DNA from: Terebella lapidaria
Taxonomy: Eukaryota; Annelida; Polychaeta; Terebellida; Terebellidae
Reading direction: 5' to 3'
DNA: 64,000 nucleotides
Assembly: GCA_949152475.1 (NCBI GenBank)
Contig: OX424556.1
Span: forward strand, 60,408,451-60,472,450
The notes beneath the pieces are model-generated. The model made no database searches. It was not told the DNA's origin and worked only from the letters and a program-made list of their open reading frames with translations. A program made the translations under genes and the position numbers. This document shows, one piece after another, positions 1 to 11,666 of this stretch (the stretch's first letter is position 1; every line of letters begins with the position of its first letter).

Positions 1-596
1 ACGTGAGTCGATCGTACAGACTTCGGGAAACTCTTGAATATATATTGGTGATTGATGCAGATTGGATTTTCTGTTCCTGTCTGGGACATAATTATAACAT
101 GGTAAACCCCATCCTTTGTGGTACTTTCGTCCATTTAAGCGAAAACAATTTTGCTGGCTACATGTATATCAATCCGATTCGAATTCTATCAAAGTGTTTA
201 CAAAAATACGGTTTCCATCAAACCGAGCTTGGTTTCCCTAGGATTCCCAAACCTCCAGATAATCTCTCAATCCACGTAAGTTTTGCTGCTCTTTCCTCCA
301 TACTCAATAAAAATTAAAGACGCGCGAGAAGGAAAACCTGCCATGATTCCAGTGGGTGTGTAGTATTAAAGGACAGCATGCCATTTCTGGGCCAATTTGC
401 CTGAACCTCCCTGCCAGCCTTCACTGAGTATTGCATTGATATGTCACGTTATTGCCGATCTTCTCGGAATATATTTAAACTTAAATATGTCAATTTGGTT
501 GTCTTTTTTCCCTACGATTTGTGTCAGTTCACGTCACCAATGATTGTTCTTCATCTGTGTATGTGCTTGCACCACATTAAGTTACTCTGTTTCTAC
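1..596. other. Spacer, no gene recognised
   Basis: A short open frame runs through the first 317 bases on the + strand, but it has no recognisable motif and no convincing splice context. I see no repeat or RNA gene here. Confidence 0.4.
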
Positions 597-695
597 ATCG
601 AATGAATAGAATATAATAGAATAGAGCTTTAATTCAGGTATCAAACCCATAGATGAATGGACAGTACAGGTAAAAACATAAAAACACATACAGTC

Positions 696-696
<1 letters not shown>

Positions 697-731
<35 letters not shown>

Positions 732-756
732 CAGAAGTAAGTAAGTAAGTAAGTAA
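697..756. repeat. (TA)n and (AAGT)n microsatellites
   Basis: A run of about 15 TA units (697-726) is followed by five AAGT units (735-756). Read on the minus strand, the AAGT run follows an AATAAA-type motif, which is how many non-LTR retrotransposons end. I therefore take it as the 3' tail of the element to its right. A second AATAAA-like and (ATTCT)-rich tail lies at about 598-625 and may belong to another insertion. Confidence 0.7.
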
Positions 757-1652
757 TTTATTTCCAAATTGCACACAAGATGAACATATTCAATAGATGA
801 TATAAGAAATGCACAATTTGTGGACTCCACCAGAGGCCGATGCCTGTAACTTGATTGCTCAAGCGGTGAAGCCCATTACATTGAAATAATAGTAACACAA
901 AATATGGAACGGATAGGAACAAAATATTTACAAGTTGGACTCACGTATGAGTTGCATACTACATATAACAACATCACAAACATGTAGATATATATATACA
1001 TTAATTTCACGTAGAAATACATACTATTCACATTATTCACATACACCCATATACACAGGAGATGATGATACAGTTGCCGAACCTGTGCCAGAATTAACAG
1101 ATTGAACCTAAAATTTACACATTTACTACTGTGAAATGCCAAACTTGTGGTATTACATAGAGTGAGAAATGAATGAAAAAAGTCCTTTTTCATACCCCCC
1201 CCCCCCCATGACACACACACCCACACCCACACACATCCTTACACTATTGGCAAACGATACAGGATTGGTAGAGCAAAAAAAAAAAAAAATGAAATATGAA
1301 AAAATGACACAAGACACAAAAAAGACAAACTAATAAAGCGACCGTAGTAACGTGAACTTATGAAATACAATACAGCCATGAAATTTTACAGTATCAAGGG
1401 AGTATTACTAGATTAGATAGTTAGTTATTCATCAAATATTTCGAAATGAAGTGTTGTTTTATCTTAGATTTGTAGGCGCTGACTGAAATGCTGTTTTTTA
1501 TATGGGTTGGTGTATTTAGCCATAATTCCGGACCTTTACGAATGAAGCTTTTCATGACGGGTGCCACTAGTGGGGCAGGAAATGCTCACTCTTTCCGGAA
1601 CACCTGATTTCACCTCCTGATGGCCATTTACGGGGGTTCATGAGTTTCCCTG

Positions 1653-3491
1653 TCATTTTTGTTTTCTCTCACTTCGTATGCCTGATATGACTTTCTGTCC
1701 CCGGACTATGAGATTGGATAACGGACCCTGTTTTGTTTGCTCGGAATACTTGATACTGGGTATTGATTCCACGTCTATTCCAAAAATTTGGACATTCCAC
1801 CTATTTATATGGGGGTCTTTACAATGTCTAGTGTTGAAGGAGTGGATAGAATTGTTTGCCACAAAAAGATTGTTCAGCGAACTTGGTAGTTCATTGCGGG
1901 AATGAAGATACATAAATTTACTAAGTTCAATATTGAACAAATCATGTAGCTTAGCTATGCCTGTTTTATGATAGAATGGCGTAGAGCTGGCATTGAAACG
2001 TGATCCAGTGACGCATCGGATTGCTTTATTTTGCTTGATTTCAAGCGGGTGCAGTATCGTTTTTTGTGCAGAACCCCATAACAATATGCCATAGTTTAGG
2101 TAGGAATGAAACAGACTAAAATATAACGATTTGAGGTGGGCTTTACTTAACATGTTTTTGACAGTGTTTAACATATATAGGGCGCTGGACAATTTTTTCA
2201 AGACGTGTTCAATGTGGACATTCCAACTCAGCTTACTGTCTATATGGATACCAAGAAATTTAACAGAAAGTGATGGTGTAATGTATTCTGTATCGACTTT
2301 TAGCGAATGGGTGTTGTAGTTGTGTACCAGCTTCTTGGAGAATAAGATTATATTAGTTTTGCTAACATTCAGTGATAATTTGTTGCTCCGGAACCAATTA
2401 ACCATGAGGAGGATATCTGATTCAACAACGTGATATAGGTGTTGAAGGTCATTGTGAGTATAATACAACGTTGTATCGTCTGCAAATAAAATACATTTTG
2501 ATTTTGTTATTGAGTTAGGGATATCGTTTGAATATATGATAAAAAGTAACGGACCCAATACTGAACCCTGTGGCACACCGTATTTTATAGGATAGAGGTT
2601 CGAACATGAGTTTTTGAACTTGACATACTGCTCACGGTTATTTAGGTAGCTCCTGAACCACTCCAAGGCAATCCCTCGAATACCATAATATTCTAATTTG
2701 GACAACAGAATAGAATGGTCAATAGTATCGAAAGCCTTGGAGAGGTCCAGGAAAACTCCAAGTGTGTACATGTTATTGTTAAAGCCAGTCAGGGTATCGA
2801 ATACAAATTCTGTAACTGCATTAATAGTCGAATGTTTGGGCCTAAATCCGTATTGCTTAGGATAGAGTATATTATGTTGTACGAGAAACGTATACAGTCG
2901 TGAGTGGATGATTTTTTCTAAGAGTTTAGAGCAACAGGGTAATAGTGATATTGGCCTATAGTTATTCAGCATTTGCTTGTTTTTATTTTTGTAGATTGGG
3001 ATTACTTTCGCCGTTTTCATTTGCTGAGGGACAATTCCCGTTGAAATTGATTTGTTTATTAGTAATGATATCGGGGTGCAAACTGCATGTTTTATCTGTT
3101 TTATGAAGTGACTACTCAAATTGTCAACTCCTGAACTTTTTTTTCCTTTCAATGAGTCTATCATTTTCATGACCTCGTTGGGATCAGTGGGGTTGAGAAA
3201 TATAGAGTTTGGGTTCGGTTGTTCACTTAGATATTCAGTGAAATGTTTAGGGGCTGATGGAATTTGTTCTGCCAGCGAAACGCTTATGTTTGAGAAATAT
3301 TTGCAGAACCCGTCAGCGATTTTGGTTGGATCAGTCTCAGGTTTATTATTGATAAGAACGGTGTCGGTGATTGATGATTTGTCATTTGTTCGCCCTATAA
3401 CATTGTTCAAAATTTTCCACGTTTTTTTCACATCACATCTGTATTTATCAAGAAGAGACCCATAGTATTCGCGTTTGCATTGTCTTTTCAA
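1653..3491 (-). pseudogene. Reverse transcriptase part of LINE ORF2
   Basis: This 612-residue open frame is the reverse transcriptase of the LINE, which primes and copies its own RNA at the target site. It has the family blocks in order: YRPISLLP near residue 180, YGFRPKHST, a FLDLSKAFD block holding the first catalytic Asp, GVPQGSVLGPLLF, the catalytic FADD, and the conserved KFLGIHID block. The C-terminal region is intact to a natural stop. The first Met is only the first ATG after the frame break; the protein really continues upstream in another frame (see the endonuclease entry). The opposite-strand frames here are shadows. Confidence 0.88.
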
Positions 3492-3549
3492 AGCTCTGAA
3501 TAGGTTCCTATGCTTAATATATTTTTGGTAAGAACTATCTGTTTTTGAT

Positions 3550-4773
3550 TTACGTAGGCACTTTTTTATAAAGTTTGATACATTTGGATGATGACTGTAA
3601 CAACCCTTGTGTCATCCAGGGTTCTTTTATTACACGTTTTCGTGGGATTGTTTTCTCTATTTCAAGAGCGAATTTGTCCATAGCCTGTTTTACTTTGTTT
3701 GTGAAGGATGCGTAAGCGTCATTGATGGGAATTCGGTCGAGGTATGTCCAGGCTGTTGAATTGAGATCATTACATATAGACATCATATTTTCAGAAGTGA
3801 GAGGATGACAAGTTATAGTTAGGGATTGTATCTTGCTGGACGAAGTATCCCCCATAACAGCAAACAAGGGCAAATGATCAGATATATCGCTTAGTATTAT
3901 GCCAGATTTAACGTTATTGTAGTTAGAACACTTTACGTATATATTATCGATTAATGTCGCACTATTATGTGTTATTCTGGTTGGTTTATTAACGGTCGGT
4001 AGGAAGCCAGATGCTATGAAGGTGTTAAGTAATTCATCGGAGTGCTTGTTGGAGTGTATTTTGATATAATCAAAATTTTGATCTGTACCAAGTATAACGT
4101 CAGAATTAGTTCCGTTTAACTTTTCAAGTACTGTTTCGTATCTAGATATTGATAGTGTTTCGTTTGTGCCTGGGATTCGGTATATTTCACCCACAATTGT
4201 GTTTCGCTGACTATGTTTTACCTCGATGGAAATCGACTCAAATTCGCAATCAACATTTATGGCCAGGTCGTTCCTAATATCGTAATGTAGCGAATCATGT
4301 ATGTACAGCGCGACACCCCCTCCCCGTGTCCCACCCTGTCTGTTACGGCATTCAAGGATATATCCAGGTATGCTGCATAAATGCAATGTATTGTCGTTCA
4401 GAAAGGTTTCGCATAACATAATAAAGTGCACAACTATCCCAGTGTTTTGTAAGTTGGAAAGCATGATTTTAAGTTCATTTATCTTCTTTGGTAAACTGTG
4501 AATATTCAGATGAAGAGTGCAATATTTGGGTTTGTTGGGCGAGGTGTGTGAGACTATGTCTTCAACTTCAAAATATTGTGTGTCCAAGTTCAGAAACCTA
4601 TCATCATTTACTAACATGGGTTGTGGGATGATTAGATCGCTCATGTGGCAATATGATAATCGCAATTGGCGATAGATATTTGGCACGAGAGGGCTTGGCT
4701 GGGCTCTGTTAGATGTGTATGTACGGTTAGTGTGTATGGCACTTGTTGTATGTACCTGTAACATATACCACAC
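3550..4773 (-). pseudogene. Endonuclease part of LINE ORF2, frame broken
   Basis: This 407-residue frame has the exonuclease-endonuclease-phosphatase fold signature of LINE endonucleases: LCETFL, GGGVALYI, the GTDQNFD segment and ISDHLPL near the end. The enzyme nicks target DNA to start reverse transcription. The frame runs into a stop just after a six-base T run (3562-3567, A6 on the coding strand). Reading on in the adjacent frame joins without a gap to the reverse transcriptase, so the two frames are one ORF2 broken by a single-base length change in a homopolymer. No programmed frameshift structure was recognised. Confidence 0.82.
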
Positions 4774-4800
4774 ACCTTATAAGATGAACACTAAATTGGA

Positions 4801-5506
4801 AGAATGTATGATGTGGATATGGATCTGTATGATTCAAACGCTACCAGGAACCTATAAGGACCACCACTAACCACCTCACACCTCCAGAATATGAAGCTTG
4901 CATAAGCAGAAGGTGTACGATAGTGCGTAGAAACAGAAAGCATACAAGGACTTGATCCATTGTTCAGTGCTTCTGCATATTATCTTTGAACAGTTACGTT
5001 TGCTGACAATGGTTGCAAGTGTATTATTAGCAAAACAAAGAAGTCTATGTTTCCGCTCTGAGAGTAGAACTCAAGTAAGTTAAGGTATGATGATGGAGAA
5101 ACAATACAGCACATCTAATCAAGATTATGTGCAATACATTGTACAATTAATAGCGGTACAACTGACGATGAACATATATTTAATATAGTCTTGTCAGTTT
5201 TCTACTGCTTTCCACCTCAATCGGACACATTATGATGGAACAGAGGGCAAAGTTTCGGCACAGAATCTCCATACATCATGACAAATCACCGTACTTGCCT
5301 TAACCACGGTGCTGTTCAGTGAGTAACATTTAGATGTGTGTCATCTGCAGTTCGATCTTCAGATAATACGGGATGTATTTTTTCAAGTGGAAAAGTGATA
5401 CTGCGATGACGTTTGCGCAGTGCTGGACGACTTACAGCTACACTTCCCCTGAATTCCCGAACGCCACCACTCTAGAATCAACCTCATACTGACCGACTGG
5501 TATCAG
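4801..5506. other. Spacer, no gene recognised
   Basis: Probably includes the unresolved 5' end of the LINE. No open frame, splice-flanked exon or repeat could be supported. Confidence 0.35.
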
Positions 5507-6320
5507 CCATTTTGTCCTTTGACCTTGAAAATGAGGTCAGAGGTCGAATTCAAGGTCATGGCGATATTCAGCATATATCATTTTCTATATGTTGATAATT
5601 GATTCCTAAGCTGTAAAGTCGACAATAAGCGAGATATTAGTCATTTTGTCCTGTGACCTTGAAATTTAGGTCAAAGGTCAAATTCAAGGTCAAGACAATA
5701 ATCTGTATATATCAGTTCCCATACGTTCATAATTGATTCCTAAGCTGGAAAGTCGATAATAAGCGAGATATTAGTCATTTTGTCATGTGACCTTGAATTT
5801 TAGGTCAAATGTCAAATTCAAGGTCATGACAATTTTCAGAATATATCATTTCCTATATGTTCACAATTGTTTCCTAAGCTGTAAAGTCGATAATAAACCA
5901 GATATTAGCCATTTTGTGCTCTTGACCTTACAAATGAGGTCAGAGGTCAAATTCAAGGTCACGAAATATTCAGCATATATCATTTCCTGTATGTCCAGAA
6001 TTGATTCCTAAGCTGTAAAATCGATAATAAGCGAGATATTAGCCATTATGTCCCGTGACCTTGAAAATGAGGTCAAAGGTCAAATTCAAGGTAATGACAA
6101 TAATCTGCATATATCATTTCCTATATGTTCATAATTGATTCCTAAGCTGTAAAGTCGATAAGAAGCGAGAAATTAGCAATTTTGTCCTTGAAAACAAAAT
6201 CCGTGACCTTGAAAATGAGGTCAAAGGTCAAATTCAATGTAATCAGAATATTCGGCATATATCATTTCCCACATGTGTACAATTGATTCCTAGGCACTAA
6301 TCTTAATATTAGGTGAGATA
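5507..6320. repeat. Six tandem units of exactly 134 bp, rich in AGGTCA
   Basis: The landmark CATTTTGT recurs at about 5507, 5641, 5775, 5909, 6043 and 6177, a constant 134-base spacing; the last unit has a small insertion after its start. Each unit carries several AGGTCA half-sites, including AGGTCAAAGGTCA (two half-sites one base apart) and TTCAAGGTCA. These are classical nuclear-receptor half-site arrangements (DR1; extended monomer site). No coding potential is supported. Confidence 0.85.
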
Positions 6321-6339
6321 TTAGGTATAATGTGTCCCA

Positions 6340-6600
6340 TTATAAAGCATCTAGGAGAATTTAACATGGAAAGTCCCATTTGGGCCGAAAATTGGCCATT
6401 TTTCGTCAAAAATGGCCGCCATTTTGAAATAATAACGAAAATCAAACAGATAAAAAATACCTCCTTCTTGAAAAAATTTTAGGCATTTTTGTGCGAAATT
6501 TCAGAAAAATTCGTCAGTAAACAAAAAAGATTAAATTGTGGACGACGATGGACGCAACGCCATGCCAATAGGTTATCGGACCATAGGTCCGGTAACCTAA
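6340..6600. repeat. Terminal part of a dispersed repeat family
   Basis: After the tandem units comes a segment with 'aaatggcc' stretches, ending in a conserved block (GGACGACG, then CGCCATGCCAATAG, then TTATCGGACC and GGTAACC). The same end block recurs near 22705, 28830 and 59300, so this is the end of a dispersed repeat whose body includes the AGGTCA units. Confidence 0.65.
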
Positions 6601-8086
6601 CACAGGAGAGTAGGCTACATCAGAACGGCTGACGCTCTCATACCTGTAATGATATTGAAAATGGGACAATGATAGGTGCTCTTCACAGAGCCAAAGGGGA
6701 CAAAGTGTGATGGACACGGAATCATATCTACAATCTTAGAATTACTTACATGGCGGATACACAGTCGGGAAAGTATGTGTCACGTGTTGGACTGGGTAGG
6801 CGCGATCACCCCGGCAATGTTCGCCTGATACCAGGGTGTGCAATGAATACCGCAAGATAAAAGTGTGGCACTCGGATTACCTCTTGACCAAGGATGACCC
6901 GCTCTGAACATTCGGGCACAGTTTTGGGTAGGGGCGGGGCTGGCATTGAAAGGACAATCCCTATCGACTTCGTCCATTTACGAAATTTGTCGATTTACCC
7001 CGGTCCGGAGGGAGGGTTTGTGTGGTGTATTAATTATTCACTCTGGCCAGTGGGATTGCGGCCTGTGATTGTCGTCAGGGTAATGAAGAGGGTTAAGTCA
7101 GCTCGAATTGTCGCCGTGTATGTTTGTGGGACAGTCCCAGCGATCGGCCCGGGAGTCGGTGGATGGAGCAGGCAGTAGACTAGGGCGTGTGCGCGTGTCG
7201 ACTGTTTAGGGAAAGTGACGTCATGGAAGTGACAGCCATCGGGAGGCCGACATCACTGACAGATCATCGGAAACAAGACTCGCGTGTGTTCGGGATGCGC
7301 CCCGTGAAGTCTGACGCCACCGTGCAATAACTGGGCCATATTACACACTTTGAGTGACGGTTTGCTGTAATACATTCTCAAGTCCCAATATTCTGACACG
7401 TGTTGCTTCAGGGGTCTTGATACCGAACCCTTACGTACACTGACAGTTCATCATGCTGGGAGTGTTCCAGGAATATGTTGGATATATATAAGTTTTTGTC
7501 TGGAACCAGGACAGATATAGAGTGACAACGGTATCTACGATACAATGCTTTGGAAAGACAACTTAGCAACCTGTCTATATCCTCTCAAGAACTGCTGCCA
7601 GCACCACAAAGATGACCCGGATAGAGCATGAACATAGCCGTATAATGGAGTGTTGTCGGTGATTATACAACCCGCAATGTGCCCACGACAACTAAGGACA
7701 CAAAATGCCAATAAATGCCAGCTCGGGCCCGGTTTCTCCGGAATGGAAAGATCGGTGATCTTGACAGGGGATCAACGCTCGAATTAACAAGATAAAACCA
7801 AGGCCTCCGGGACAAATCGTCCAATTGGCCATGGCGGGGGAAACAGGGACTTCTGTCAGAGCTAGGTGAGACGCGAAAAACCTGACGTAAAACGAAGTCA
7901 AAAACTAAATGGCGTCAGCGGTCATTGCGCTACATTTTTATTTGTTTAAAACCACCACTTACTCTGTACTCTGTGTTTCCTTCACCGTGCTTGTTTGTGT
8001 TCGAAACAAGTACCGCTCTGATCAGTTATATTCAATTGCGCTATCAACCTGATTGTCAATGTTTCCACCTCCTCAAAATGTGAGCA
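6601..8086. other. Spacer, no gene recognised
   Basis: Mixed-composition sequence with only short unconvincing open frames. I looked here for the missing first coding exons of cyclase gene 1 (a Tyr-Gly start flanked by splice sites) and did not find them. Confidence 0.35.
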
Positions 8087-8091
8087 ATACC

Positions 8092-9325
8092 TAGGGGCGG
8101 ATCCAGGAATTTGAAAAGAGGGGGTCCAACATTATACGGCGTGGGTTCTGGGGCCCGCTCAAGGGCCCCAGAAGCCAAAACCTTTGTTCTGTCCTGTGGT
8201 AGCTTCTTGGTATCTCCTGGGTGTGAATCCAACTTCTTGCCCCTGGTATATTTGTAAAAAAAGTTGTGAGTGAAGCGAGCCTGTCCCAGTATGGGTCTGG
8301 GGCCCACTCAAGCCAGAGTCTTATTTATGAATTGAGGTAAGTTGATGTCATCTCCTGGGTATAAATTTCATTTGAATACCCATTGATCGCCTTACTTTCA
8401 TAATAAATGCAAAAACTTAAAACGAAGCGATCCTGTCTCAGCTTGGAGGGAGGGGGGGGCTGCTGAATTAGATCTAGTTTTGTGGCCTGTCCTGGGAATA
8501 AATTGCAGGGCCCCAGATGTCATAGCCCTTTTTATGTTCTGGAAACATTGGTAGAAAGTAGAAGGGAAGCTACCCATTTCGGCCGGGGATCTGGGGCCCG
8601 CTCAAGAGCCCCAGAAGTCATAGCCCTTTTTAGGTTCTGAACTTATTTTGTGGCCTTCTCCTGGGAATAAATTGCACTTAAAAATTCATCGATGACCATG
8701 TTCTGGAAAGTTTGTGAAAAATGTACATGTAGAAGGGAAGCTACACATTTGGGTTGGGGGTCCTGTGGCCCGCCCAAAGGCCCCAGAAGTCATAGCCTTC
8801 CTTATGTTCTAAACTAATTTTGTGGCCTTTCCTGGGAACGGTTGCACCTAAAAATTCATTGATAACCATGTTCTTGAAAGTTTGTAAAAAGGTGGAATAG
8901 AAGCTGGACATTTGGGCCGGGCGTCTGAGCCCCCTGAAATGCCCCAGAAATCATAGCCTTCTTATGTTCTGAATTAATTTTAGTGGCTCTCCTGGGTATA
9001 TATTGCACTTAAAAATTCATTGATGACTATGTCCTGAAAAGTTTGTAAAAAAAAATGTAGGGAATCTGCACATTTGGGTGGGGGGTCCGGGGTCCGCTGA
9101 AGGATCCCAGAAGCCAAACACCTTTATGTCCCGTGGTAGCTTCCCGGTCTCTCCTGAGTATACATTTCGAACAAACTCACCATGATCAACTTGTTCTTAA
9201 ACATGGTATTTCGACATCATTTTTTCGGGCAGGAAGGCTGAACCCGCCTAATATGTACATATATATTTTTTTTTCGAAAAGGGGGGGTCCTGACCCCAGT
9301 AACCCCCCCTCTAAATCCGCTACTG
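8092..9325. mobile_element. DNA element with inverted ends and internal repeats
   Basis: The left end (TAGGGGCGGATCCAGG, then a G-run) matches in inverted orientation the right end (C-run, then AAATCCGCTACTG). The pentamer ATACC flanks both sides (8087-8091 and 9326-9330) and could be the target-site duplication. The interior has several degenerate units of about 150-220 bp built round 'ctggggcccgctcaaggcccc' variants and 'agaagtcatagcc'. No transposase was seen, so it is non-autonomous. The superfamily is not assigned. Confidence 0.6.
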
Positions 9326-9330
9326 ATACC

Positions 9331-10144
9331 AATTGCAAAAATGAACGTTTGACATGTGCCTCATGGCATTTTTTGTTTGTTTTTGTAAACAGGATCCAAG
9401 TAATTTGTTTATTTTACACTATTTCGACAAAATACACCCACAGCATCAGTGTACATGCGGGTTTCATGTTACTGACATGATAATTAGCATGCCATCGATG
9501 TCGGTATCACTTTAGAAGCGATACATCATGAAATATGAAGGTCAACTCTAATTCCAGTGCCGTTCCAGAGCCAGTTTCATCGATTTGTTTTCACTGAGTT
9601 TCAATGAAAGTCATTATAATAGCTACATGTACCTTTTCGAAATGATTTGGACGTCATCATAATCGGGTGGAGCAACAAAATATGACCTTAATACCTTACG
9701 ATTTTTTTTGTATTCATGGTAAATAAGTGTCAAACACCGTGCTGATTCATGGTTGATTTCACAGACTAGTACCTACATTGTCCACGAACTCCATCGCGCC
9801 TCACTGGGACCTGCAAAAAACAGTTTGTATAAAGGATCTAGTTTAATAACCTACAAGTTATCTTGTGCTCGGCAATAACGTGTTTTGGGACACCTTATCA
9901 TGTATTATTTTAAACATGTGGTTGTGTCAATCTGTGCGACAGGACAATTATTATTAGTGTTTTGGGTGACCTTGGATTGGTGTCCGGAAAATGCGACTAT
10001 GCATATAAAACTGTTTTGTTATTGTAGTTCCTATTCACATTTGTTGTAATTTTGTTTTTTTTGTCTTTTCTGATTGACCAATTTTACGTTCGACTAGATC
10101 CATTTCGATACATAATTCATGATAAACAGTTGATTTATTTGAAG
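9331..10144. other. Upstream of the first identified exon of cyclase gene 1
   Basis: No open frame or exon could be supported; the sequence is AT-rich. It is presumably intron of gene 1, since the next exon begins in mid-protein. Confidence 0.4.
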
Positions 10145-11666
10145 GAACCTGTCCGAGGCGAGGGTGGCTAGTCCTTTTATACTGCGCATGCTCTATGACG
10201 ACAGGATGACATACAACATCGTGCAAACTGCTTCCGAAGTACTAGGTAATAGACTATTCGAAAAATTGGATTTCCCCAAAATTGCATGTATGTACATGTA
10301 TCATTGTTTGCAGTGAAATTGAATGTTTGATAAGAGAATTACATTCATCACTCTAGGTCTGACAGTTGACGAGATCTGGGAGATGTTTGGTGAGACGTTT
10401 TTCGAGTTTTGTGAGGAGTCGGGTTATGATAAGATCCTGCGAGTTCTTGGCGGAACTCTGAAAGAGTTCATGGAAAACTTGGACGCTCTCCACGACCACC
10501 TGTCCTCTATCTACCCCGGGATGCGAGCTCCTTCCTTCCGCTGCTCACAGCGAGAGTCCGACAACGCACTCATCCTCCATTACTACTCCGAGCGCCAGGG
10601 CCTTGAACACGTCGTCATAGGACTGGTCAAGACCGTAGCTCGGCGACTACACAACAAGGAGGTCAATGTGGAAATCCTGACCACCCAGAGTGACTACTGC
10701 CCAGACCACGTCCAGTTCCTGGTCACCGAGCGGACTAGCCCCGAGCCCCGGTCCAGACGTCGCAGCTCACCAGCTGGCCTTCACGACCAGGACGACTCAT
10801 CAGACGAGGAAAGTCTGGTCACAAGCCACGAGCCGAGAATCAGTCCGGCAACCTTCTGCAAGGCTTTCCCTTTCCACGTCATGTTTAACAGGGACTTCAC
10901 CATCGTCCAGACTGGCAACTCTCTCTGTCGAGTGATCCGTGAACTGGACAACCAGCCATGTCGGTTCATCGACATTTTTCAGATTATCCGACCACAGATT
11001 GACATGTCATTCGACGATATCATTTCCCACAGTAACAGCGTTTTTGTGGTTCGAGTAAAACCTAAGATATCGTTCATGAAGCGCCACTCCACTTGCGTTC
11101 CATTCAGTACCTCCAACGGACGCCTGACCGTGCCGTCTATATGTAATGATGATGGAGATGTGGAACACAAAAAGCGGATGAGACTGAAAGGCGAGATGCT
11201 GTATGTTCCAGAGACAGATAAAATTGTGTTTTTGTGTTCGCCGAGCGTTGGAAACCTGGAGGAGCTGCTAGCTGCTGGTCTCTACCTCAGCGACATCCCG
11301 GCGCACGACTCCACTCGGGACCTCCTGTTCCTGAGCGAGCAGTTCCGCGCAGAGTATGAACTGACCCAGCGACTCGAGGTGATGACGGACAAGCTGCAGC
11401 AGACTTATAGGGAGCTGGAGATCGAGAAGCAGCTAACTGACAAGCTCGTGTACTCGATCCTGCCGGCCACAGTGGCCAACAAGCTTAGAGAAGGGCAGCC
11501 AGTCGAGGCCGTCAAGTACAACTCGGTCACCATGCTTTTCAGCGGCATCTGTAACTTTAACGCCTTTTGCTCCAACAACCCGCCAATGAAAGTCGTCAAT
11601 CTCCTCAACGAACTCTACACCAAGTTTGACGCCCTGGCAGAGCCGCGGGTCTACAATGTCTACAAG
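10145..11666 (+). CDS. Gene 1 exons for H-NOX, HNOBA and signalling helix
   Basis: The short exon 10145-10245 carries the [11 protein letters not shown] stretch typical of the H-NOX N-terminal lobe. The large exon continues with [11 protein letters not shown] and LDALHDHL, whose first His is the proximal haem ligand (residue 105 if the missing start is 25 residues), then YPGMRAPSF, and an intact YxSxR haem-propionate motif as YYSER. A polar linker, then [14 protein letters not shown], marks the HNOBA/PAS-like domain, followed by [10 protein letters not shown] and [11 protein letters not shown] coiled signalling helix precedes the cyclase start ([15 protein letters not shown]). The exon ends in phase 0 between the YK and VET codons, exactly as in gene 2. 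Confidence 0.9.

Larger units (their letters stand above)
735..4800 (-). mobile_element. Non-LTR retrotransposon, minus strand, CR1/Jockey-like
   Basis: The element carries an apurinic-type endonuclease followed by a reverse transcriptase in one polarity, which is the ORF2 layout of CR1/L2/Jockey-type LINEs. Clade assignment is tentative. The 3' UTR would run from 1652 down to the tail near 735 and contains a C-run (about 1195-1207), a CA-rich stretch and an A-run (about 1276-1290). I did not find ORF1, and the 5' boundary is unknown. One frameshift splits ORF2, so this copy is probably dead unless the shift is a sequencing error. Confidence 0.8.

Noticed and set aside
1678..3465. Plus-strand frames across the LINE
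   Set aside because: Shadows of the reverse transcriptase on the other strand.
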